Shown here piece by piece: positions 13,301 through 25,300 of a stretch of DNA of 64,000 nucleotides. The notes beneath the pieces were generated by a model, which searched no databases, was not told where the DNA came from, and saw only the letters and a program-made list of their open reading frames with translations. How positions within the stretch are numbered: the first letter of the stretch is position 1; the number at the start of each line of letters is the position of its first letter. Made by a program: the position numbers and the translations under genes. Source of the DNA: Diploptera punctata. Taxonomy: Eukaryota > Arthropoda > Insecta > Blattodea > Blaberidae. Location: positions 310,001 through 374,000 of the forward strand of contig JASPKZ010007796.1 in the NCBI GenBank assembly GCA_030220185.1, read 5' to 3'.

Positions 13301-16300
13301 TATTGAGCTAGTTACCATTATGGACAGAATCAGAGCACTGTAAGTCTTAATAAACATAATAAATTAATGAGTCATTTTTACATCTTACCTCATATATGAA
13401 ATATGAGGTAAGATGTAAAAATGACTCATTAATTTATAAATTAAGAACCTCATAATGTGTTTCCCAATTTTAACTTTGAATAACTTAATAAACATTCTCA
13501 TTTATGCAAACCTGTATGATATTTTTTTTTCACAAGAATAACAATATGAGATTTTAGAAGTATTTTTCATCCTGAATTTAAATATCATTTCAGTTTTTAT
13601 TCTATCAGGCAAGAGTTTTCTGTGATATTCATCTACATTTTTTATAATTTTTAATAAAATCCATCTACCTCTAACTCATTCTGACTCATGGATAGATTAC
13701 ACAATGAATCAATAAGAAATGAACTGGTGATATTTTCAATAGTTTATAAACTAGAAGAACACAAATACCAATGGAAAGAACATTTAAACAGAATGGACAA
13801 TACAAGATTACCCAAAAAGATCAACACCTACAAACCACATGGAAAAAGATCTTTGGGACGGCCAAGGAAACAATGGACTTGAGAACGGAACAGGTCGCAT
13901 TGACCTAATCCTGGAAAGGAAGAAGAAGAAGAATTTTTCTTTTCAAATAAAACTTTGGATATTTGAGTGCTAGTGCTTATTTATAGATCACCCAATATAA
14001 CATATGTCAACATATTTAATGGAAAATATTAATATAATTAAAAAAACTAAATATTAAATTAATATTTTTATTACCTCACATATCCTTTGTTCTTCTAGAC
14101 TGCAGTTTTGGAACTATATCTCCAACCTCAGTAGCCTCTCATTGACCGGTGTTATGTCGTTTCTTGGCGGTTTTCTTCTTCCTTCTATCAATGGACCAAT
14201 GAACTTCTGGAACAAATCAAAATTTGCAGGAGTTTCAAAATTCATGAGTTTTTCTTTCTTGTTTTTTTGGATGTGGATTTTTTCCCAGACTGTGAGTTCT
14301 TTTTGTTTATCTGTGTGTTTGATTAGGCTAGTTTTTGTATCAATTAAATGTTTTTCAGACCAAGCATGGGCTGCTACAGCTGACTTGTCCACTTCATCCT
14401 TTTTGACATTTCTAAGATGCTCTTTCAATCTTGTTTTTAAATTTATTTTTGTTTTTCCTATATAGATTTTGTGAAAGTTAAATAATTAAAAAACTAATAA
14501 TGAAGCAAAATAAGCATAATAAAATGGTAAAATAATCATGTAAAAGTAACAAAAAATAGCCTAAAAATATACATTTTTTATAATATTCTGAAGGCTATGA
14601 TCTAGATTTATTTAAAAGTCAGTAATGTCTAAAATACATTTAATCTTGTCAGAAAGAACTGATGATAATATGCAGAAATAACTGAAACTCTTTTTTTTTT
14701 GTAATGCCACCAGGTTGTCTCTTATGACAATTCTGGCTATCTCCTCTGGCTTTGGCAGAATTGTAATTCATTTCTCAGGTCTGTCCGTGAATGGAACCCG
14801 GGACCTCATGAACTGTAGTCAGAAACGCTGACCACTAGCCCATGAGGCTGGTTAAACTGAAACATGTTTTGATGTTATACGGTATTTAATTTAACATATA
14901 CCAGTCCTGCACAAATTTATTTTTTGAAAAGAAAAGTTAATACTTTTATCGGGAATCAAACCCTGAATCTCTGACTCTACACATCAGTGTGTAGTCCATT
15001 AAATCATTCAAGACCAATCATCATCGTCATCATCTTAAGGCACGACAACTTCAAAAGTGAAAGTTTTGGCCTTGTCAACAATCCTCCTCCATGCCAATCT
15101 GTCTCTTGCCATATTCAAACTAGTCACTTTGATTTTCTTTAGATTGTTCATTGTGTCATCCTCCCATCTGATCTTCGGTCTTCCAACAGCTCTGTCTCCT
15201 ATAGGTTTCCATTTATAGAGTTTTTTGACCAGTTTCTGACCATCCATTCTTATCAATTGTCCAAACCAACCAATTCTGAGAGATCTCATATGGTTTACTA
15301 TATTCTGATTTTTAATTAATTTGTTTAGTTTGTTATTTGTTTTGATTCTCCTACAGTTATCAGTTTCTCTATTTGGTTCAAATATTCTTCATTCGAGACC
15401 AATACAAATATTAAATACTTGACATTTTTATCAGGTCTTGAACTGTATAATGAGCTGCAACTCTGACACATAGAGTCAGAGGTCCAGGATTCAATTCCTG
15501 GTTCAAGCGTTAATTTAACACTGAGGAACAAATTAAGAAAGGATATGCAGCTAAGATTTTACTCAATGATGGCATTACCAGTGGTGATGTATGGAAGTGA
15601 GGCCTGGGTCCTAAAGGAAAAAGGAAAAAGTAAAATTCAGGCAGCAGAAATGAAATTCCTATGGGCTGTGAAATGTTATACAAGAGAAGAACATATTAGA
15701 AATGAGAAAATTAGAGAGGAACCAAAAGTACAACCACTTCTTCAACAAATAGAAGAACGTAGGAACAATTGGATAAAACATCTGCAAAGAATGACAGAGG
15801 ATAGGATACTAAAGATGGTACTGATGTATAATCCTGGAGGACGAAGATCGGTAGGAAGACCAAGAAAGCGCTGGGCTGAACAGATGTGAGATCGAAACAG
15901 GCAAAGATCTAATCCGTGAAGTTGATGATGATGAAGTGTTAATTTTTCTTTAAAAAAAAATGAAACATGTTCTCAAGAATTTATGTTGAGTTGTTTCTTG
16001 ACTCACCTCATACTTCTTAAGTCCCTCACAGACTCGAGTTTCTTCACTGCATTTGTCACATTCTCAATACACAACTGAACGTGATACAACATTGAGAATG
16101 TCACAAATGCAGTGAAGAAACTCGAGTCTGTGAGGGAGTTAAGAAGTATGAGGTGAGTCAAAAACAACTCAACATAAACTAAAATAAACCTCATAGTGTT
16201 ATTTCCTTCCTACATAACTTAATAATGTCCTCAAGAATTCTACCAAAATATGAGGTAAGATGTTACTGACTCAATTCAATTTATTGAAATAAACCTCATA

Positions 16301-19300
16301 ATGCTACTTACATTGGAATATTAATTAATGTCTAGAATGTCTCAATTAAAAAATGACACATCGTCAAAATCTGGAACAAGATTAGCCTCAAATGAAATAT
16401 TCAAATTATCCACCAAACTAATATTATTTATTATCGGTCTAGGCGAAAAAAATTTTTCTCTTCAAATATAATATTATTTACATTTATTTTGATTCTTGTA
16501 TCAGTATTAATATTAATTTTAATTACTTATTTTAAATAAAGAAGAAAACAAATCAGGGATTTATCAAATTAAATGTGAAGAATGTGAGAAATTCTACATA
16601 GGAAAAACTAAGAGAAACTTGAACACTAGAGTGAAAGAACATCTCAGGGAATGTCAAAAAAGGGGAAGTAGAAAAATCTGCAGTGGCTGCCCATGCATGG
16701 TCTGAAAAACATCTTATCGAGAAAGAAGCTAAATTATTAAAACAAATAGAAAAACCAAAAGAACTTACTGTTTGGGAAAAGATCTACATTCAAAAGAGCG
16801 AAAAGAAGAAATTAATGAACTTTGAATTTCCCGGTGAGAATGACCTGGTTTCGAGGTTTTTCAGTCAGCCAATGGAAGGAGAGAAGGACAGCTCTTCAAG
16901 ACGACAGAACAACGGTTGTGACGATACTGAGGATGGAACAGAAACTATGTTCCGAAACTAGTTTATAATCAAATAAGAAGAACAATATGAGGTGAGTGAT
17001 AAAAAATATTCTACCTTAACTTTAATTAATTTTAATGTTACTTGTTTAAGGTGTCCATTTCTCAACTTGATTCTGGGGAAGAGCAAGCAGGAGTCATGTC
17101 TTCTGTGTGGTAAAGTTGTCCGGGAAACCAAAAAAGAGCATTTAATCAAATGTCCTACTCCGAAGTGTCCTGGACAATTCTGCACACGTTGTTATGCTGA
17201 TCTCTTGAATTTATGTCCCATTTGCAAGAGACCAATTGAATATGGAGACTTGTCGGATGAAAGTGTGGAACAGTAAGTAATGTATGATGCAACTAAGTAC
17301 AATCACTTATGCTGTCTCCAATCTTGTGTTACAAAATAAAAGAAGAAAATCTCCTTGGCACAATCAGGCCCATGATCTACCAGCTGGCTGCTGGCCTAAT
17401 ACCCACATGTGTTAATCACACAGGAAGAAGATCATCCAGCCAGAGTAGGGGTGACATGTGGTCAGCATCTTGGGTCTCTCAGCCATTATAACTGGTCTTC
17501 TCATTATTGTAGCTACAAATTCCTCACGATGCTGGGTGAGTCATCATCATCGTCCTTTCAAGTATTAGGCCCAGTGGCCCGTTACGGTCTCCCGCCATCT
17601 CCAAAAAGGTCGACCCACAGATCTTCTGCCTCGAGGAATGTAGTGAAGAATTTGTTTTGGTATTCTGTGACGATCCATGCGCTGAATATGGGCTAGCCAA
17701 TTGTTTCTATATTCTTGGAGGTATTCACATATAGGTACGATGTTTAACTCTCTGGCTATTGTTGAATTTCTTTGGTGGTCTAGAAGGCTATAACCTGCAG
17801 TTCGTCGCAGAAATTTCATCTCCGTGGCTGTAATATGACGATCATCCTGAGTTCTGATGGTCCAAGCTTCACTGCCATAACAGATTATGGGTCTAGCGAG
17901 AATTTTATAGATTTTCATTCTTGTGTGTCTCTGCACTTTTGATGGTTTAAAAACTTGGTTGATAATTCTTAAAGCTTTATTATAGTTTTGTATTTTAAAG
18001 GATATATCACATTCCTCATTATAAGTTAGATTATATCCTAAGTATTTAAATGAATTAACTTGCTCTAGTATTGAATTCTGAATACAAATTTTACTTCTTA
18101 CTGGGAATTTCCCTTGAAAGGCCATAACTTTAGATTTTGTTGTTGATATTTCCATGTTAAATCATTGGGCTATTATGTTAAGATGATGAGTGGAATATTG
18201 TAATTCATCTTCATTATTCCTCACGATGCTGGGTGAGTACTGGTCTCATACTGGCCAAAATTCCATGATAATTTTTTTTCCCCCATGGAGACTCAAACCA
18301 GCACAAGATCTGTAGCTTTGTGTCAAGGCATCCTGCCTTAACCACTCGGTTATGGTGCAGGACTTAGAAAAGTTTGCCAACAACGTGTGGTGTTCCCAAG
18401 CGGTCACCCATCCAAGTATTAATCATGCCCAACGTTTTTGAGAGTCCCAGTTTGACTGAAAAATTTTATATTGTATTCTTTAAAATATCCTGAGCCATAG
18501 CCGAGTGGTTAAAGCAAGATGCCTTGTGCAGAGCTATGGACTTGCACTGGTTCGGGTCTCGGGGAAGAAATTTTCTCATGGAATTTTTACCAATATGGAA
18601 CCGGTGCCCACCCAGCATCATGAGGCATTTGGATAGGAACAATAAGTAGCAGCTCCAGGTTGAGAAAACCATTATAATGGCTGGGAGACTTGACATGCTG
18701 ACCACATGTCGCCCCTACACTGGCTAGATGTTGGTCTAACTCTGTGATTAACACATGTGGATGTGAGGCAAGTAACTGGCTGGTTGGCCAAGGGCCTTCT
18801 AGGCCTGTTGGGCTGTGGAGTTATTCTTTAATATATTTTTCCGATCCGATTTCCGATTGAGGGTCTTCCCACTTTTTCAGCGGTTGCCCTTTTACCAGCC
18901 GGCTGCTGGCCCTTCACATCCACATGTGTCAATCACAGAGGTAGATGATCAACAGCCAGTGTAGGGGTGACATGTGATTAGCATGTCGAGTCCCCCAGCC
19001 GTTATAGCTGGTTCCTCAACCTGGAGCCGCTACTTATTGTAGCTACCCAATTGCCTCACGATGCTGGGTGGGCACCGGTCCCATACTGGCCGAAATACCA
19101 TGAGAAAATTTCTTCCCCCATGAAGACTCGAACCAGCGCAAGTCCCATAGCTCTGCGCCAAGGCTTCCTACCTTAACCGCTCGGCTACGGCGCAGGACTA
19201 ATATATTTTTACTTTGTAAATAAATTTATTATACTCACTTATTTTAGGAATTCTCACTATGAGGTATATTCATTAAGGTAGGATATGTAGATAGGAAATA

Positions 19301-22300
19301 ACACTATGAGGTTCTTTAATATTGTTTATTTTTTATTATTTCACTCACCTCATACTTCATAATTCATAGCAGACCCTGGGTTTCTTCACATAATTTGTGA
19401 CATTGTCAATGCTGCGTCACGTTCACAACTGACGTCCAACGGCCTTCTATCCTGCAGACTGACCTCCGTGCCATCTGGTGGCCGACCGAAGAATTTCCAA
19501 ATCAGTCCTCTTTCTTTAAAACCGGGTATTTCAAAATTCATAGTTGTATTTTCATTCTTGCATATGTAAATTTTTTCCCAAATTGTGAGTTCCTTCGGTT
19601 TATCCAATTGTTTAAGTAATTTTGTTTTGGTTTCTATTCTATGTTTTTCTGACCAGGCATGTGCAGCTATTGCAGATTTTTCGGGTTCTCCATTTTTAAC
19701 ATTTCTGAGGTGTTCTTTTAATCTTGTATTTAGATTCCTTTTTTGTTTTTCCTATGTATATCTTTTCACAATCTTTACAATTAATTTGATAAATTCCCGA
19801 CAAAAATGAAAAGATTGAAGACTGCAAAAAATCGGGAATTTATCAAATTAATTGTAAAGATTGTGAAAAGATATACATAGGAAAAACAAAAAGGAATCTA
19901 AATACAAGATTAAAAGAACACCTCAGAAATGTTAAAAATGGAGAACCCGAAAAATCTGCAATAGCTGCACATGCCTGGTCAGAAAAACATAGAATAGAAA
20001 CCAAAACAAAATTACTTAAACAATTGGAAAAACCGAAGGAACTCACAATTTGGGAAAAAATTTACATATGGAAGAATGAAAATACAACTATGAATTTTGA
20101 AATACCCGGTTATAAAGAAAGAGGACTGATTTGGAAATTCTTCGGTCGGCCACCAGATGGCGCGGAGGTCAGTCTGCAGGATAGAAGGCCGTTGGACGTC
20201 AGTTGTGAACGTGACGCAGCATTGACAATGTCACAAATTATGTGAAGAAACCCAGGGTCTGCTATGTATTATGAAGTATGAGGTGAGTGAAATAATAAAA
20301 AATAAACAATATATTCTACCTTAATTATTATACTCAGTTTTATATTTCTGGGTTATAAACTTTTGAGACAGGTGAAAATATCTTAAAAATAGATCACTTT
20401 GGATATTTATTTACCGACCTAGTTTCTGTCATTTTGTCATTAAAAAATCTCTTGTAATGAAGCAGTTCATTTTTTTAGACATAAAGGTATAAACAGGCAT
20501 TGCAGAGAGCGATTATGGCATACACAGTGGTATGAAAAACTACAGTCTATGTAAAAAAGAGAAAAATGACATAAAACATTTGCCATTGCATTTTTATACA
20601 CATATTTTATACTATCTGAAAGAAAATTAAATCAAGGGAACAGTAAGATAAAAAGCAATATTTACCCAAAGGTAAATGCTTCTTATTAAAATTTAAAATA
20701 AATTCTTTCTTTCTGTCTTTTAATTAGACCAGTTTCAAAACCTAGATGGTTTCATCTTCAGTAATTCCACAACCGATGTTCTGAAATCCACAAGCATCAC
20801 TTCTTACTCCATCTGTTGATGGACTTATGAGCCCCCAAATAAAATCAACTTCCCCAGGAATTTCAAAATTCTTTAATTAAAAGAAATTGAAATAAACCGT
20901 CTAATTAGAGTACAGGATTTGATGCAAGGTAAAAAAAGACTTATTTTAAATTATACCTCATAGTGATATTTCCTATAATCCGTAGTTCATCACTTATTAA
21001 CTTTCTTTTTAATGTTTTAAATACGAGTTTCATGAACCATGTCTAATAATTTAACATACTATATTATCATATTTGAAGAGAAAAATTATATGCTCAGACT
21101 GGGACTCGAACCCAGGACTTTTGGATTTCTAGACCAATGCTCTACTGACTGAGCTATCTGGGCGAGTCCCAATCTAAATGCAAATTCTTCTCATATATAC
21201 AATGTTATTCCCGCGCACCAAATGCTTTTAAACCTTTACTTCTATCTTTGCAAATGGTGGCTCCTTTATTAATAAGATATTTGTTTGGGAATTTTACATT
21301 ACATTATAAAGCCAGTACGGCTTCTTTCAATGTTTTTATTATTCATTTTATACATCTCAATGATGGATAAATCATATTTGAAGAGAAAAATTATATGCTC
21401 AGACTGGAACTCAAACCCAGGACCTTTGGCGTTTTAGGCCAATGCTCTACCGACTGAACTATCTGGGCAAGTCCCAATCTAAATGCAAATTCTTCTCTTA
21501 TATATGCTGTTATATTATATTTGAAGAGAAAAAGTACAACTGAATCGGGATTTAAACCCGATGCCTCTGGTTATGTACACAATGCTCTGACCTCTGAACT
21601 ACCAGAGCATTGGATTCAAATCCTGATTCAGGCATATATTTTTCTCTTCAAATTAAATTTGTCTTTTGATAAGAAGTGATAAATTTAATATGTAAGATAT
21701 TACATTGTTTTTACCAAATTTAAATTTTACTTGTCAGTGATTCTTCAGAGGATAAAAATCAAGGCAAGAAGAAATCAGGGGGCAACGACTATGAAACAGA
21801 TAATCAGAATATAAACAAATCTTCTGAGACATCTTATGGCTATCAAGATGATTTTGATAATGATCCAAACATCAACAAACCTCCTCTTGAAACTCGGCCT
21901 CCATTTAGAGACGTCGAATTACAGACTGTACATCATTCCATAACCACCCAGATATTCAATGTCTCGCTCAGTTCAAGTTCACAGGTAACCAGTATAATTT
22001 AATTAATTCATATAATTGTGGAATGCAGGCTTTCACAACCGATAGTCATAATATTAAAAGATTTCAGGCTTTGTGGCCGTGGTCTATAACTGGTATTTTT
22101 TTCCAGATGTTTCTCTCTCAACTGTAGAGGGCACTTCAGTGGAGAGTCCTTTTAGGTGTATTCCCTTCTCGTAGACTCGACTGTCTGATAGAAACACCAG
22201 TTTTTTTTTTTGCAAGTGTCTAAATTCCTTTTTGTTTTTCCTATATATACTTTATAGCAATATTTGCAATTAATTTGACTATTTAACTCATGCCCCAAAT

Positions 22301-25300
22301 GGGACTCAATGGCCAATCACATTTCAATGATTTCTGTTTTACAACCAATTAGAGTCGTGTTTCACGAAATATTTATCAGTGTTATAATTACCATATTAAA
22401 GAAGGCTCCTCCTTTTTAATATTCTGAACAGGTCTGACCATTATTTTGCAGTGACTGAGCCTGTGAAAAATACGACTACCAGATTGTATATATAGTGCAT
22501 GAATGTCAACACATGCCGCATGCAGGAGTTAATATAAATACATTTGTAGCAATTTATTATACCACCAAAAAAAGAAACCACTGTTTGCACTTTCTTAAAT
22601 GTATTTTTTCCCAGGTAACAATCCAGAAAAATATAATTGTCATATTTACATCATACGACATCAGAAATGAATTAATATACAGTTTCATTTTTTCTCCACT
22701 AGAGAGCATTCTTACAATATTGCATTCCTTTGGCAATAAATAGTATGATCTGGTTGCAGTGATAAACAAAAGAAGCAGATGAAGCGTACCTATCGCTTCT
22801 CATTTGTTTTCAAACATCGCCGTTTACATTAAATATATAAACATTTTAAAATAACTATAGTTAAATAATGATTTGTGAGTAAACAGCTTAATTTTATGCG
22901 TTAAATAGTCCTAACAAATGCCACTCTTAATTTCCAAATTCTCTAGATAAATTGGAAATCACTCGTGGCATTACTTTTGATAAATTCCAGATTTTATATT
23001 GTCTGGAGTGTTAACTTTTTATTACTTAACATAAGATTACCCAGGTTGAATTTGTTGATCGGAGCCAATGTTATATTAAATGTTTCCAAAATCTTTTAAA
23101 ATTTGTTATGAACTTCTGCATGGTAAGTAAATTTCTTGAATTTTTTTATCTTTCTTGGAATTATGTTGCAGAGTGGTAACCTTTTCCGTTGTTTAAATTT
23201 CTTTAGTTTCTTCTTTATTATGTCTTCACCAAAACCATTTAAGTTAACTATGTGTACAATATGATTATATTCATTCTCAAAATCCTCTACATTTAATGGA
23301 ATATTTATTAATCTGTATAATAAACTGTTGAATGAGGTAAGAATTCACAATTCATTTGATTCTTATTAAGAAAACCTCATAATGTAAAAATTTCCAAATT
23401 TACTATATTAATAATGTTTTCTGTCTACTATATAATTTAATTTTCTTTTTGTAAAAGGAAGAAGCTGTAAAAGAAATATATAAAAGTCCAAGGAAAAAGA
23501 GGAGAAAACGTAAAAAGAAAAAAAGGGATCTTTCAGTGGTTACGGATTTATTTAAGACAAAAGAAGAAAGAAATGAAGAAGAAACTCAGAAATTATTAGG
23601 AACAGGTGATAACAGAACCAGTTCAACATCCTCACTAGAGTCTGTTTCAGACAGTTCTGAATATGCTAGTGGATCATCAGGGGATTACAAATGTTTAATA
23701 CTTGATCCATTATTACAAATTCCTATTAGCAGAAGTCAATTACAAACAAGATCTCAGTCTTACATTGCACAACATAACATACATAATGCCAGAAATCTCA
23801 AATCTCTACCTGTTTTAAATGCACAATTATATAATAACATTACATTCACTAGAGAATATGATACTGGCATCCTAACAACAGTTTCTCACGAGCCGCAACT
23901 TGACGAACAAATGAAAAGTTCATTTTCACATAAATCAGTACAGTTGGTTTATGATTCAAAGCAACAAGAGGATAAAATAGATAATGGAACTGAATTCAGC
24001 AATCAGAGACCAACTGTTGTTCAGGTAAAACTACTATTCAATATTTAAAAAAAAATATTTGTTTAATAGATTGAATACTAATAAAATTCATTGTTAAAAC
24101 CGTTGAGGTGGAGAGTCATAAAATAAAATAAGTTAAAATATACCTATATTTGAAGAGAAAAATTTTCGCCTAGACCGAGACTCAAACCCGGGACCTTTGG
24201 CTTGCCGGGCCAAAGGTCCCGGGTTCGAGTCTCGGTCTAGGCGAAAATTTTTCTCTTCAAATATAATTTATCTTTCATTGAGAAATGTTAAATTAATAAT
24301 AAAAATAAAATATACCTTCTTAGGTAAAATCCGTCGTCCTCAACTTATAAAATATGTAATCTTTATGCCTGTAGGCCTTTCAGAACAACCGTTCCATCTT
24401 CAGCAGGTCACGACAAAGCCACATTAGGATCAGCAGCATCAACCATCATACTGGATGTTGTAGCGAAGCATGACCTGCTGAAGATGGAATGGATGTTCTG
24501 AAAGGTCTACAGGCATAAAGATTACATATTTTATAAGAAGATATATTTTAACTTATTTTATTTTATAATAGATTGAATCAGAAATATACACCTCACCTCA
24601 TATTTTCTTTTCTCACCGTACATGTTTTGTGAACATCTTCATTCTCAAATATTGTCTGAAAGTTCTGTTGACTGTTTGATTTCTTGTATATTATTTCCCT
24701 CTGGTGGTGGGTACACAAACTTGGCGATTGAATCCTTTTCCCCAACTTCAAAATTCATTTTGTCTATATTTTAATTGTAAGGTTCATCTACCTGCCAACA
24801 GAGGAAAATAATTTTTTTTTGTGCGATAGTGCAATTTTACAGAGTACTGTCAGTCGGAGCCAAGTGAACCCTGGTTTTTTAACGAGGTTGTTACTCCTCC
24901 CTCTCCTCCTTTCTCCTCCGGGCTTGGGACCGGCCATGGTGGAGTTACCTCTTAATGTTATTTCCCATATTTAACTATGAATTAATTGATTTGTCTTATA
25001 AGATAAATTTTAGACTCCAAAATTCCCTCCATGTTAACATAACTCTTCTTTCTATTTACTTCTGAATTTGACTGTTGAACAAAACCATTTGACCTAAATA
25101 GACATATTTTTTTAACATACTCAATTCCATCATTGTTAATACAGATCTATATTTTATCACTCTTAGCCATTATTTTTGTTTTTGTCACATTTATTTTAAA
25201 TTAATGGTTTAATTATTAAATTAATATTAAGAAGCTAAAGCTGTTACTATGATTGAAATAAGTATATTAAAGTACACTACTAAATTATTGTAATCAAACG

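Larger units (their letters stand above)
24290..24570. mobile_element. PLE-derived inverted-repeat element
   Basis: The arms 24305-24415 and 24470-24565 are reverse complements (aaaatataccttcttagg; tataaaatatgtaatctttatgcctgtagg). The family is that of 4265-4660. Each arm has a hammerhead-like motif. Confidence 0.7.

Noticed and set aside
16992..17050. In-frame extension upstream of the RING exon with a Met
   Set aside because: It lies upstream of the acceptor AG at 17049-17050, and the exon C phase requires entry at 17051.
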